This document shows positions 18,612 through 27,709 of a stretch of DNA of 64,000 nt, in pieces. The notes beneath the pieces are model-generated. The model had not been told where the DNA came from. It saw nothing but the letters and a program-made list of their open reading frames with translations, and made no database searches. Position numbers and translations under genes: made by a program. Every line of letters begins with the position of its first letter. The stretch's first letter is position 1. The DNA is from Alkalibacillus flavidus (GTDB taxonomy: Bacteria > Bacillota > Bacilli > Bacillales > Alkalibacillaceae): the NCBI RefSeq assembly GCF_040545925.1, contig NZ_JBEPMX010000001.1, positions 423,891 through 487,890 of the forward strand, given 5' to 3'.

Positions 18612-19618
18612 CACGCATCCCCTCGCTTTAACACGACGGCATGAGCAATGCACGGAATCGTTTCTTTTTGTTGCATCATAATCGGATTTAACAATGCGCC
18701 AGTAGCCACAATTAACACTTGACGTAACGTGCCTTGTTTCAGTTGTTGAATGACGTGGCCATATGTCACAATGGCTGATGCTGCACAACCACTGCCCCCA
18801 GCGAAAATTTGTTGATCATGATGATACACCATTAAACCACTATCATTATGAATACCTTCAATATCATAACCAGATTGATACGTTAATTTTTTGACAATCG
18901 GTGTTCCGACACTGGATAAATCGCCTGTTAATATCAAATCGTAATCGGACGGTTGTCGATTAAAGTCTTGAAAATGTTGAACGATCGTGTTGGCTGCAGC
19001 TGGCGCCATCGCAGATCCCATATCTAATGGATCATTTGTACCGTAATCAATGACTTGACCAATTGTTGCCGCTTCCACTTGAATATGACTAGGTTGCGAA
19101 GACAACAAGGCAACACCAGAACCCGTCACAGTAGACGTTGCTGTATCAGGTTTTTGCCCACCATATTCCGTCGGATAACGAAATTGCCGCTCAGCTGTAG
19201 CATAATGACTCGAAGCAGCCGCTAACACATAGTGACTGTCTTGACTATTAATTAAGGCACTCGCCATAGCTAATGTTTCCATTGAAGTTGAACAAGCCCC
19301 GAACACACCTAAAAAAGAAGTACTAATGTCTCGCGCTACATAGTTACTCGTGACATTTTGATTTAACAAGTCTCCACTAATCATTAAGTCTAATGCATCT
19401 TCTCTTAACCCAGCTTTGTCTAGGCAGATTGTCGTTGCTTTTCGTAATAAATTTTGCTCCGCTTGCTCCCAAGTGTCTCCATCACAGTGAAGCTTCGAAT
19501 ACGCATAGTCAAATGTCGATGCCAAGGGACCTTCATATTCTTTCGGTCCTGTGACAGTTGCCGTTTCATTAATATAAACCCCACGCTGAAAAAACCATGA
19601 TTGCTTCCCTTGTTTCAT
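18611..19618 (-). CDS. spoVAD: Dipicolinate-binding protein SpoVAD
   Basis: 335-residue protein with a thiolase-like fold that binds dipicolinic acid and docks on the SpoVAC/SpoVAE membrane channel. Strong landmarks are GDLLNQNVTSNYVARD, FGACSTSMETLAMAS, AERQFRYPTEYGGQKP, TGSGVALLSSQ and GGSGCAASAIVTYGHV. The ATG at 19618 with AAGGTG is preferred over a GTG three codons earlier that overlaps the ribosome binding site. Confidence 0.95.
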   Translation of the reverse strand: MKQGKQSWFFQRGVYINETATVTGPKEYEGPLASTFDYAYSKLHCDGDTWEQAEQNLLRKATTICLDKAGLREDALDLMISGDLLNQNVTSNYVARDISTSFLGVFGACSTSMETLAMASALINSQDSHYVLAAASSHYATAERQFRYPTEYGGQKPDTATSTVTGSGVALLSSQPSHIQVEAATIGQVIDYGTNDPLDMGSAMAPAAANTIVQHFQDFNRQPSDYDLILTGDLSSVGTPIVKKLTYQSGYDIEGIHNDSGLMVYHHDQQIFAGGSGCAASAIVTYGHVIQQLKQGTLRQVLIVATGALLNPIMMQQKETIPCIAHAVVLKRGDA

Positions 19619-19628
19619 CGTTATCACC

Positions 19629-20081
19629 TTAACTTCCTAACACAGTTTGCACCGTATAACGAATAATACCTACAATGTATGCTGCGACTGTTCCGAACAC
19701 GATAACGGACCCAGCTAATTTAAACATGTTCGTCGCGACCCCTAATACAATGCCTTCGCTACGATGTTCCAATGCCGCACTCGTAATTGAGTTTGCAAAC
19801 CCTGTTACCGGAACAGCAGACCCGGCCCCTGCGAATTGCCCTAATTTATCGTAAACGCCAAATCCTGTTAATATCGCAGCGATTAAAATAAGGGTCGTAA
19901 TCGTTGGATTCCCAGCCTCCTTGGCAGTGAAATCGAACCAATGCATATACAAAACTGTCAACCCTTGACCAATCACACATATTAAACCACCAATCACGAA
20001 TGCTTTTATCGCATTACGTACATATTTTGGCTTCGGTTGATACGGTTTAATCGCATCTTTATAATTTTCTTTCGTAATCAT
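19629..20081 (-). CDS. spoVAC: Spore mechanosensitive channel protein SpoVAC
   Basis: 150-residue membrane protein, the pore component for Ca-dipicolinate uptake in sporulation and release in germination. A basic N-terminus (YQPKPKYVRN) is followed by about four helices and the conserved FAGAGSAVPVTGFANSI segment. The ATG at 20081 follows TAGGAGGAAAG and yields exactly the length of B. subtilis SpoVAC. Confidence 0.95.
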   Translation of the reverse strand: MITKENYKDAIKPYQPKPKYVRNAIKAFVIGGLICVIGQGLTVLYMHWFDFTAKEAGNPTITTLILIAAILTGFGVYDKLGQFAGAGSAVPVTGFANSITSAALEHRSEGIVLGVATNMFKLAGSVIVFGTVAAYIVGIIRYTVQTVLGS

Positions 20082-20095
20082 AGAAAACTTTCCTC

Positions 20096-20515
20096 CTAAT
20101 CCATAAATACGATCCACTGAAATAAGGAACCAACAATTTTACCAAACACTAGGGCGAGCAAAAGGTGCGGGATATATTCATTGACATACATTCGTTTTGC
20201 CAAAATCGGAAACACGTTTAACACTTCAGTCAACGCTGCAGCTAACATTCCAATAAAAATACCATGGAGAAGCCCCCAATACGCTTCAATGATTATAGGT
20301 AAATGAGTTATCGTTTGTGTAAAAGACAAATAAATTCCAACTAATGCTCCAGAAATAATCGACCACTCGAAGTAGCGAACCCAACCATGCCCATAACATA
20401 ACTGCACCAATCTCGGAATAATGCCAAGCACTGTCAAAAACGCCACAAAACCAGATCCGACTGCTAAACCTGCCGACAATCCAACGATAATTTCTATCAC
20501 ATAACTAATGATCAT
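20096..20515 (-). CDS. spoVAB: Stage V sporulation protein SpoVAB
   Basis: 139-residue integral membrane protein with four or five helices, almost without soluble parts. Matches SpoVAB (141 aa in B. subtilis) by the VGSGFVAFLTVLGIIPRL stretch and by position. Its start overlaps the spoVAA stop by 11 nt. Part of the dipicolinate uptake machinery; precise role not established. Confidence 0.92.
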   Translation of the reverse strand: MIISYVIEIIVGLSAGLAVGSGFVAFLTVLGIIPRLVQLCYGHGWVRYFEWSIISGALVGIYLSFTQTITHLPIIIEAYWGLLHGIFIGMLAAALTEVLNVFPILAKRMYVNEYIPHLLLALVFGKIVGSLFQWIVFMD

Positions 20516-21116
20516 CCCGGTTCAGCTCATTTTCGTTAAAGGTGACGTATTGATACAGATTTTGATCATAATTAAACATTTCAACCTCTAACGGACTCGG
20601 TTCTTCGTTAAATTTCTTTTTGAAAAAATGATTAAAGAATAACACCATGCCTAACCCTAATCCGATTGAATAAGGGATTTGCAGCCAAAGGACACTTCGA
20701 TCGACATCTCGGGCCATCATATCGTGTAAATGAGCTTGAACATCAGGCATACTGACATCATAATGAAAATTCATGACAGCCATTGCTGCACCAATGAAAA
20801 GTAGTGTCCAAACAAAGAAAATATATAAAGGATACAATGTTGGCTTTCGTTGCTCTAAGGCTAAAACCGTTTGAGATGCCCCAACCGTTTCCACTTCTAC
20901 ATCAGGGTACAAGTGCTTTAATTTTTCAATTACATGATAAATATCAATCACTTTGTACGTATGATCAGTTGATTGAACGTCATGTATAAATAGCGTTAAC
21001 AACTTATCTTGCCAGCAATCAGCACAACAAATCCATGCCATATCACCTAAACGAATATGATCACCCGTTTTAACTGAAATCTTTGGTTTTAATCGAATAT
21101 AGACAACCTCTGCCAT
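20505..21116 (-). CDS. spoVAA: Stage V sporulation protein SpoVAA
   Basis: 203-residue protein, first gene of the spoVA operon. A soluble N-terminal half (about 1-93), beginning AEVVYIRLKPKISVKTGDHIRLGDMA, is followed by two membrane helices (about 95-115 and 150-172) and an acidic tail. Fits SpoVAA family length and order. Required in B. subtilis for dipicolinate accumulation in the forespore. Confidence 0.92.
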   Translation of the reverse strand: MAEVVYIRLKPKISVKTGDHIRLGDMAWICCADCWQDKLLTLFIHDVQSTDHTYKVIDIYHVIEKLKHLYPDVEVETVGASQTVLALEQRKPTLYPLYIFFVWTLLFIGAAMAVMNFHYDVSMPDVQAHLHDMMARDVDRSVLWLQIPYSIGLGLGMVLFFNHFFKKKFNEEPSPLEVEMFNYDQNLYQYVTFNENELNRDDH

Positions 21117-21147
21117 AGAGAACCCTACCTTATTGGTTTTACAGTTT

Positions 21148-21154
21148 TATTATG
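21148..21154 (-). promoter_or_regulatory. Candidate forespore promoter -10 for spoVA
   Basis: CATAATA on the minus strand, 31 nt before the spoVAA start, resembles the sigma-G -10 (CATNNTA). The -35 region about 18 nt upstream is poor, so this is tentative. The B. subtilis operon is sigma-G dependent. Confidence 0.35.
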
Positions 21155-21202
21155 TCCGACAATACCTAAAGCATGTATCAAGTTCATGAAGTTGTTTAAG
21201 TA

Positions 21203-21238
21203 CAAAAAAACGATCCCGCATTTAAACGGAATCGTTTT
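21203..21238 (-). terminator. Terminator of spoIIA-sigF
   Basis: Arms AAAACGATCCCG and CGGAATCGTTTT (21207-21218, 21227-21238; one mismatch) followed on the minus strand by seven T residues. Confidence 0.9.
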
Positions 21239-21243
21239 AATAA

Positions 21244-22008
21244 TTAATCATTATCCTCTAACCATGTTTCAAGCTTTGTCAGTATATGTTTTTCTAATCG
21301 AGACACTTGGACTTGTGAAATATTGAGCCGTTCAGCCACATCTGCTTGTGTCTTATCTTTATAGTACCTCAAATAAATAATCAATTGTTCTCGTTTATCT
21401 AGTTGTTCAATAGCCTCTCTTAACGCGATATGATCAAACCAGTTGTTGTCATCCTCAGCGATTTGATCCATAAGCGTAATCGGATCTCCTTCATTTTCAT
21501 AGACCGTTTCATGGATAGAATGCGTGCCTTGATTAGCCTCGATCGCCATGACGATATCTTCTTGAGGCAAATCAAGTTCGTCACTCAGTTCTGTTAAAGA
21601 CGGAGACCGATTGTAAATTTTAGTGAGCTCTTCCGTTTTAGCCCGAATTTTATAATTTAATTCTTTCAAAGACCGACTCACTTTGACCGTTCCATCATCG
21701 CGTATAAACCGCTGAATTTCACCAATAATCATCGGTACAGCATAGGTAGAAAAACGGACATCATAGCTCAAATCAAATTTATCAATCGATTTGATTAATC
21801 CAACACAACCGAGTTGGAATAGATCCTCTGTTTCATACCCACGATTAATAAAGCGTTGAACGACAGACCAGACGAGACGTGTATTTTTTTCGATAATCAA
21901 ATCACGTGCTTCATAATCACCTTGCTGACTTTTTTTAATCAGTGATTTTAGTTCTTCATGCGACAGTTGATGCGATTTTTGAACAGTTGTATGTTCTTTC
22001 ATCCGCAT
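21244..22008 (-). CDS. sigF: Forespore sigma factor SigF
   Basis: 254-residue sigma-70 family factor that starts the forespore programme once released from SpoIIAB. Region 2 contains RLVWSVVQRFINRGYETEDLFQLGCVGLIKSIDKFDLSYDVRFS-type sequence (about 45-90), with STYAVPMIIGEIQRF; region 4 has the helix-turn-helix ADVAERLNISQVQVSRLE near the C-terminus. The start overlaps the spoIIAB stop by one base; an ATG two codons later is an alternative. Confidence 0.96.
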   Translation of the reverse strand: MRMKEHTTVQKSHQLSHEELKSLIKKSQQGDYEARDLIIEKNTRLVWSVVQRFINRGYETEDLFQLGCVGLIKSIDKFDLSYDVRFSTYAVPMIIGEIQRFIRDDGTVKVSRSLKELNYKIRAKTEELTKIYNRSPSLTELSDELDLPQEDIVMAIEANQGTHSIHETVYENEGDPITLMDQIAEDDNNWFDHIALREAIEQLDKREQLIIYLRYYKDKTQADVAERLNISQVQVSRLEKHILTKLETWLEDND

Positions 22009-22451
22009 CACTTCGCAATCTGTTGTTGATTTTGATTAAATCGTTTCACTAACGTAACCGTCGTCCCCGCTCCGGCTGATGAATGTATATCAATCTGGTC
22101 CATGAAGTTTTCCATAATCGTAAACCCCATACCCGATCGTTCAAGCTCTGGTTTGGATGTATACATCGGTTCCATTGCTTCTTGAACGTTATCAATGCCA
22201 CGACCATAATCTTGAATCATAATCGTCACATCGTCGTTTGAAATGGAACACGCTAACACAACTACACCGTCATCATCGTCCTCATAGCCATGAATAATCG
22301 CATTTGTCACTGCCTCTGATATCACCGTTTTAATTTCCGTTAATTCATCCATCGTCGGATCTAATGGGGATATAAAAGAAGCCACAACAACTCGAGCGAA
22401 CGACTCATTTTCACTTTTCGCTGCCATTTCAACTTTCATATGATTATTCAT
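22008..22451 (-). CDS. spoIIAB: Anti-sigma F factor SpoIIAB
   Basis: 147-residue GHKL-fold serine kinase that holds SigF inactive and phosphorylates SpoIIAA. The N box is SEAVTNAIIHGYE, G1 is DYGRGIDN, and G2 is RSGMGFTIME. Four-base ATGA overlap with spoIIAA. The length is the same as in B. subtilis (146-147). Confidence 0.96.
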   Translation of the reverse strand: MNNHMKVEMAAKSENESFARVVVASFISPLDPTMDELTEIKTVISEAVTNAIIHGYEDDDDGVVVLACSISNDDVTIMIQDYGRGIDNVQEAMEPMYTSKPELERSGMGFTIMENFMDQIDIHSSAGAGTTVTLVKRFNQNQQQIAK

Positions 22452-22801
22452 GACGCCACCCCCAAACGGGATAAAGCGTCTATTTCAGTCGCTTCAGTTT
22501 GAATGACTTTAAACAATCCAGACAATTCAAATAAACGTTTAACAGGCTTTTGGATCGCACAAACGACCATTTCTCCGCCGAGCGCTTTTACTTGTTTATA
22601 ACGTCCTAAAAACACACCTAAACCTGACGAATCCATAAATGTTAGGTCTTCCAAATTCACGATAACGTGCTGAATCCCTCCAGCGTTCAAATAATGTTCC
22701 CAATCCACCTTTAATGTCCCCGCTTCATGATGATCTAACTCACCTACTAAACGAATTAACAACACATGTTCTTTTTGTTCGAAATGCGAAACAAGACTCA
22801 A
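22448..22801 (-). CDS. spoIIAA: Anti-anti-sigma factor SpoIIAA
   Basis: 117-residue STAS-domain protein that frees SigF by binding SpoIIAB. The regulatory serine is Ser58 in MDSSGLGVFLGRYK, at the same number as in B. subtilis. It starts with TTG at 22801, 8 nt after GGGAGG. First gene of spoIIAA-spoIIAB-sigF; dacF lies upstream in the same direction. Confidence 0.95.
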   Translation of the reverse strand: MSLVSHFEQKEHVLLIRLVGELDHHEAGTLKVDWEHYLNAGGIQHVIVNLEDLTFMDSSGLGVFLGRYKQVKALGGEMVVCAIQKPVKRLFELSGLFKVIQTEATEIDALSRLGVAS

Positions 22802-22837
22802 TGCATTTACCTCCCTTTCATTATGCTATTGAGCCTT

Positions 22838-22863
22838 GTTCGCCTTTTTAAATTCAATTTCCT
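22838..22863 (-). promoter_or_regulatory. Candidate sigma-H promoter of spoIIAA
   Basis: On the minus strand AGGAAATT (22856-22863) followed by GGCGAAC (22838-22844) resembles the sigma-H pair RnAGGAWWW / RnnGAAT with a near-normal spacer. The B. subtilis operon is sigma-H driven. Match at -10 is imperfect. Confidence 0.4.
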
Positions 22864-22901
22864 TCACGTTAGCAAAACTAGTGGCCATTCGACGAAATAA
22901 G

Positions 22902-24050
22902 CTAATTATTTAATTGATTAAACAACCTTTTCCACAATGTCCAAGTCGATGCCTCATTAATTGGATCTCTTACGATTAAATCTGTCTGATTGATGACGTC
23001 TCCTTGATTCCGCACTGTCATCTTCCCTAGTACGTCTCCTTTTTTAATCGGCCATTCAGCTGATTTTAATGATATCTCGGTCTCAACTTGCTCACTCGAT
23101 TCACCTTTGTTCATCAGTAGTGTTATATCACGCTTAGGTGATAAATGAATGGGCGTGCGATCGGCTTTAACATCCTCAAACTGATATACAGATTCACCTT
23201 TTGCATACAACGGTTCTACTTGATACTCACTAAAAGCATAATCAAGCAATGCTGTCGTATCAGCGTTTCGTTTTTGCGGTGTTTCAGCCCCCATCACGAC
23301 AGAGACAACCCGCATATCACCTCGTTTAGCTGTCGCAGTTAAACAGTACTCCGCTTCATCCGTGTAACCTGTTTTTAACCCATCTAACCCTTGATAAAAT
23401 TTGACTAATCGATTGGTGTTAACGAGCCAGAATTCATCCTCTGTCCCTTGACGTAAATAATCTTCATACACTTTCGTATAATCCGTAATCGATTCATGAT
23501 CTAGTAAGGCACGTGCGATAACTGCCATATCATTTGCTGTACTATAATGGTCATCTTCTGGTAAACCAGTTGTGTTTTGAAACTGAGTGTTTTCCAACCC
23601 TAATGCCCGTGCTTTTTCATTCATCCTGTCAATAAATGCTTGTTCTGTAACAGCTACTTCTTCTGCTAATGCCACGGTCGCATCATTAGCAGAAGCAATC
23701 GCAACGGCTTTAAGCAACTCTTTCACTGTCATTTCTTCAAATGCTTCTAAGTAAATTTGTGAACCGCCCATTGAAGCTGCATTCTCACTTACTTGGACTG
23801 TATCATCTAAAGATAATTCACCTTCGTCTAACGCTTCCATAAACAATAACATCGACATTAGCTTTGTCATGCTTGCAGGCGGAAGTCGTTTATCAGCTTC
23901 CTGATCATACAAAACTGTCCCCGTATCAACTTCTAATAAAATCGCTGACTCTGCTGATTTTATGAGCGATGGTTGTTCAGTCGCCATAGACGTAACCGGT
24001 GATATAAAACCAATTATAACCATCCCTATTAAACATAATGAGCGCATCAT
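22902..24050 (-). CDS. dacF: D-alanyl-D-alanine carboxypeptidase DacF
   Basis: 382-residue class C penicillin-binding protein of family S11, acting on peptidoglycan during sporulation. It has a signal peptide (about 1-22), SMTK with active Ser60 and Lys63, SAN at 120-122, and KTG at 225-227. Unlike the dacB product in this window, it keeps the C-terminal beta-sandwich domain (about 280-375). The ATG at 24050 with GGAGGGATC is chosen; the frame runs 19 codons further upstream. Preceding spoIIAA is the B. subtilis order. Confidence 0.93.
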   Translation of the reverse strand: MMRSLCLIGMVIIGFISPVTSMATEQPSLIKSAESAILLEVDTGTVLYDQEADKRLPPASMTKLMSMLLFMEALDEGELSLDDTVQVSENAASMGGSQIYLEAFEEMTVKELLKAVAIASANDATVALAEEVAVTEQAFIDRMNEKARALGLENTQFQNTTGLPEDDHYSTANDMAVIARALLDHESITDYTKVYEDYLRQGTEDEFWLVNTNRLVKFYQGLDGLKTGYTDEAEYCLTATAKRGDMRVVSVVMGAETPQKRNADTTALLDYAFSEYQVEPLYAKGESVYQFEDVKADRTPIHLSPKRDITLLMNKGESSEQVETEISLKSAEWPIKKGDVLGKMTVRNQGDVINQTDLIVRDPINEASTWTLWKRLFNQLNN

Positions 24051-24142
24051 CTGATCCCTCCGTTTCTGCTTGATATGATGACCAAAAATTTGATTTTTAT
24101 AACACAAGATTAAAAATTAATAGACTGAATTTAAGGTCAAAC

Positions 24143-24181
24143 AAAAAAGCCAAGGCTTCGCTATTAAGCAAAGCCTTGGCT
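24143..24181 (-). terminator. Terminator after pdp
   Basis: 11-bp perfect stem AGCCAAGGCTT plus an inner GC pair (arms 24148-24161 and 24168-24181), then TTTTTTG on the minus strand. It separates the nucleoside operon from dacF. Confidence 0.9.
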
Positions 24182-24194
24182 AATGGATAGTGTA

Positions 24195-25499
24195 TTATTC
24201 AGATACCGTTGTTTTAATGAGGGTTGGAGCTTCAACTTTATCTGTTGAAATAGTCATGTTGTGGTATAGCTTGTCTTTAATCGACTCGACGTCTTCTGTA
24301 TTGCTATGAATCGTTAAGAGCGATTCACCTTCTTCTACGTAATCGCCGACTTTCTTGTTAAGAACTAATCCTACGGCTAAATCAATTTCAGATTCTTTCG
24401 TCTGACGTCCTGCACCTAATAAACTAGCTGCTTGACCGATTTCATCTGCAATGATCTCACTTACGTAACCAGATGTTTTAGCTGGTAGCTCAATCTGATA
24501 TTCAGCTTGAGGTAAACCATCAACATTATCCACAACTGAAGCATCGCCACCTTGAGATGATAAGAATGTTTTAAAAGTCTCAAGTGCTTGACCATTCTCG
24601 ATCACGGCTTCTAATTTTTCACGAGCTTCAGCTAATGTTTCAGCTTGTCCACCTACTACTACCATCTGACTACCAATAGTCAATGATAATTCAGTTAAAT
24701 CTTCTGGTCCTTGACCGCGTAGTGTTTGGATCGCTTCTTCTACTTCTAACGCGTTACCAATCGCGCGGCCAAGCGGTTGTCCCATATCGCTAATAACAGC
24801 CATCGTTTGACGACCAACGTTATTACCAATCGACACCATCGCTTTAGCTAATTCAATCGATTCCTCTTCACTCTTCATGAACGCGCCTGCGCCTGTTTTA
24901 ACGTCTAAAACAATCGCATCCGCACCCGCTGCAATTTTCTTACTCATAATCGAGCTAGCGATTAAAGGAATTGAGTTAACTGTTGCCGTTACGTCACGCA
25001 GACCGTATAACTTCTTGTCTGCAGGTGTTAAGTTACCTGATTGACCAATGACTGAAATTTTATTTTCATTAACGAGACGAATGAATTCATCATTTTCGAT
25101 TTCAACGTGAAAGCCTGGTACAGCTTCTAGCTTATCAATAGTACCACCCGTATGACCAAGTCCGCGGCCACTCATTTTCGCAACTGGGACACCGACCGCT
25201 GCCACTAGAGGGGCCAAAACTAAAGTCGTCGTATCACCGACACCGCCAGTAGAATGTTTGTCTACTTTAATGCCTTCAATTGGTGATAAATCAATCGTGT
25301 CACCTGATTCCACCATTCGCATCGTAAGCGTTGCGCGTTCCTGTTCTGTCATGCCGTTAAAATAAATCGCCATGGATAGAGCACTCGCCTGATAATCAGG
25401 AATAGTTCCGTCTGTATATCCATCAATAAAAAAGTTAATTTCTTCGTCCGTTAAAGCTAAGCCATCGCGTTTTTTCTCAATAATATCGTACATGCGCAT
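24195..25499 (-). CDS. pdp: Pyrimidine-nucleoside phosphorylase
   Basis: 434-residue enzyme cleaving thymidine, deoxyuridine and uridine with phosphate. The family signature KHSTGGVGD is at 81-89, followed by MSGRGLGHTGGT, and a lysine-rich active-site loop with SGNLTPADKKLYGLRD. Length is the usual 433-434. Its start follows GGAGGG at 8 nt. Third gene of deoB-punA-pdp; in B. subtilis pdp is in a different operon (dra-nupC-pdp), so the arrangement differs. Confidence 0.95.
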   Translation of the reverse strand: MRMYDIIEKKRDGLALTDEEINFFIDGYTDGTIPDYQASALSMAIYFNGMTEQERATLTMRMVESGDTIDLSPIEGIKVDKHSTGGVGDTTTLVLAPLVAAVGVPVAKMSGRGLGHTGGTIDKLEAVPGFHVEIENDEFIRLVNENKISVIGQSGNLTPADKKLYGLRDVTATVNSIPLIASSIMSKKIAAGADAIVLDVKTGAGAFMKSEEESIELAKAMVSIGNNVGRQTMAVISDMGQPLGRAIGNALEVEEAIQTLRGQGPEDLTELSLTIGSQMVVVGGQAETLAEAREKLEAVIENGQALETFKTFLSSQGGDASVVDNVDGLPQAEYQIELPAKTSGYVSEIIADEIGQAASLLGAGRQTKESEIDLAVGLVLNKKVGDYVEEGESLLTIHSNTEDVESIKDKLYHNMTISTDKVEAPTLIKTTVSE

Positions 25500-25514
25500 T
25501 GCATAAGCCCTCCA

Positions 25515-26330
25515 TTACATTGTTTGCAAGATTTGTTTAACTAATTGAATAAATTGTTGCTTTACTTTTTCAGTTGTTTCAATCACTTCATCGTGTGACA
25601 ATGGTTGATCGAGAATGCCCGCAGCCATATTGGAAATGCAAGAAATACCTAAAACATCCATGCCTGCATGGTTAGCAACAATCACTTCTGGTACAGTTGA
25701 CATACCGACAGCGTCACCACCTAGAGTACGGAGCATTTTCACTTCACTACCTGTCTCATAAGTTGGACCTGTATTACCGACATAAACACCTTTTCTGACA
25801 GACATATTCAAGTCGGCCGCTGCTGCTTCAGCTAATTTGATTAAATCACGGTCGTAAGCTTCTGACATATCCGGGAAACGCGGACCTAGTTCATTGATAT
25901 TTTTACCAATTAATGGATTGTCGCCCATTTGATTAATATGGTCTTGGATAATCATTAAATCACCTGGGTCAAACGATTCATTAATTCCGCCTGCCGCGTT
26001 TGTGACGAGTAACTGTTCAACACCGAGCTGTTTCATAACGCGCACTGGAAATGTGACGTGATGCATGTCATAACCTTCGTAATAGTGAAAGCGACCTTGC
26101 ATCGCTACGACATTTTTGCCTTCTAACTCACCGATGACTAGCTGACCTTTGTGACCGGCTACAGTCGATTGTGGAAAGTGAGGGATGTCGCTATATGAGA
26201 TCGTTACAGGGTTTTCAATTTCTTCTGCTAAAATTCCCAGCCCTGAACCTAAAATCAATCCGATAGTCGGTTTTGGACCTTGAAGTTGCTCACTAATATA
26301 CTGTTCTGATTCTTGAATTTTCTCTAACAT
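25515..26330 (-). CDS. punA: Purine-nucleoside phosphorylase, trimeric type
   Basis: 271-residue enzyme releasing guanine or hypoxanthine from (deoxy)nucleosides. Landmarks are LGSGLGILAEE (phosphate loop), GHKGQLVIGELEG, QGRFHYYEGYD, VTNAAGGIN and a base-binding Asn in GISCISNMAAG. The second of two adjacent ATG codons (26330) has the better spacing to AGGTG and gives the same length as B. subtilis PupG. Confidence 0.94.
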   Translation of the reverse strand: MLEKIQESEQYISEQLQGPKPTIGLILGSGLGILAEEIENPVTISYSDIPHFPQSTVAGHKGQLVIGELEGKNVVAMQGRFHYYEGYDMHHVTFPVRVMKQLGVEQLLVTNAAGGINESFDPGDLMIIQDHINQMGDNPLIGKNINELGPRFPDMSEAYDRDLIKLAEAAAADLNMSVRKGVYVGNTGPTYETGSEVKMLRTLGGDAVGMSTVPEVIVANHAGMDVLGISCISNMAAGILDQPLSHDEVIETTEKVKQQFIQLVKQILQTM

Positions 26331-26403
26331 CATATCACCTATTTCTTTGCGTAATCTTATCCATCAAGTAGGAAAACAGCGTCGAACTGTTTCCCTCAAA
26401 CTA

Positions 26404-27585
26404 TTATTTATTTGAAATGTCATTTAAAAAGCTTTCGCCGTATTCTGGGCGTGTTGTATTAAAGTTTTCAGCAATGGTCGCGCCGATATCAGCGAACATT
26501 TGACGCTCCGAAATAGCGTTACCTTGCTTAATTCCTTTATGATAAGCAATCAACGGTACATATTCACGCGTATGATCTGTACCGTGGTGGATCGGGTCAT
26601 TACCGTGGTCTGCTGTTATCATAAGCAAGTCGTCATCACGTAGTTTATCTAACACTTCTGGCAAACGACGGTCGAATTCCTCTAACGCTTCGCCATACCC
26701 TTGAGGATCACGGCGGTGACCATATTTTGCATCAAAGTCAACAAGGTTTAAGAAGTTTAAGCCGTTGAAGTCTTTATCCATAGATGCGACAAGCTTGTCC
26801 ATACCATCCGAATTATCATCTGTTCGAATAGCTTCAGTCACACCTTCACCATCATAGATATCAGAGATCTTGCCCAGCGCTACAACATCGTAACCATCGT
26901 CTGCTAAGTGGTTCATCACTGTTTGACCGAACGGTTTTAATGCATAATCATGGCGATTGGATGTACGTTCGAATGAGCCAGGTTCGCCTACGAATGGACG
27001 AGCAATAATACGCCCTAGCATATACGGCTCATCTTTTGTGATTTCACGGGCAAATTCACAAATGTCATATAGTTCATCTACTGGAATGACATCTTCGTGA
27101 GCCGCAATTTGTAGCACGGAGTCAGCTGATGTATAAACAATCAACGCTCCTGTTTCAACGTGTTCCGGCCCTAATTCTTTAATAATTTCCGTTCCTGAAG
27201 CTGGTTTATTACCAATCACTTTACGGCCCGTTTTGTCTTCCAGTTGTTTAATAAGTTCATCTGGGAACCCATCTGGGAAAACTCGGAATGGTTGGTCAAT
27301 ACGAAGACCCATGATTTCCCAATGACCTGTCATCGTATCTTTTCCGGCAGACGCTTCCACCATATGTGTATGATGAGCTTCCGGATGATCGTTCGCTTCA
27401 ATTCCTTCGAATTCACGAATATTACCTAGTCCTAGTCGCTGCATATTCGGCATGTTTAAGCCGCCCATATGTTCTGCAATATGACCTAACGTGTCTGCGC
27501 CTGTGTCGTTAAAGTGCTTCGCATCTGGTGCTTCACCAATTCCGACAGAGTCCATTACAATTAAAAACACTCGATTAAATGACAT
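26404..27585 (-). CDS. deoB: Phosphopentomutase
   Basis: 393-residue alkaline-phosphatase-superfamily enzyme (Drm) interconverting (deoxy)ribose 1- and 5-phosphate, the step after nucleoside phosphorolysis. Metal sites MDSVGIGEAPD near the N-terminus and TADHGNDP near residue 325; SAGKDTMTGHWE contains the phosphorylated Thr. The ATG at 27585 follows TTGGAGG. Leads the deoB-punA-pdp operon. Confidence 0.95.
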   Translation of the reverse strand: MSFNRVFLIVMDSVGIGEAPDAKHFNDTGADTLGHIAEHMGGLNMPNMQRLGLGNIREFEGIEANDHPEAHHTHMVEASAGKDTMTGHWEIMGLRIDQPFRVFPDGFPDELIKQLEDKTGRKVIGNKPASGTEIIKELGPEHVETGALIVYTSADSVLQIAAHEDVIPVDELYDICEFAREITKDEPYMLGRIIARPFVGEPGSFERTSNRHDYALKPFGQTVMNHLADDGYDVVALGKISDIYDGEGVTEAIRTDDNSDGMDKLVASMDKDFNGLNFLNLVDFDAKYGHRRDPQGYGEALEEFDRRLPEVLDKLRDDDLLMITADHGNDPIHHGTDHTREYVPLIAYHKGIKQGNAISERQMFADIGATIAENFNTTRPEYGESFLNDISNK

Positions 27586-27610
27586 GTTAGAAACCTCCAA
27601 TTATCTTCCT

Positions 27611-27649
27611 TTTATATTCTATCTATAGCCAAAGTTGTAACCGCTTTTA
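27611..27649 (-). promoter_or_regulatory. Putative deoB promoter overlapped by a cre-like site
   Basis: On the minus strand TTACAA (27635-27640), 18 nt, TATAAA (27611-27616). The plus-strand sequence TTGTAACCGCTTTTA at 27635-27649 fits the CcpA site WTGNAANCGNWNNCW at 14 of 15 positions and covers the -35. This suggests carbon catabolite control of nucleoside use. Confidence 0.42.
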
Positions 27650-27709
27650 ATACTTTCAAAGCCGTTCAACTTTAGGGAACGATTATCACTATATCATAAT
27701 AACAATAGA

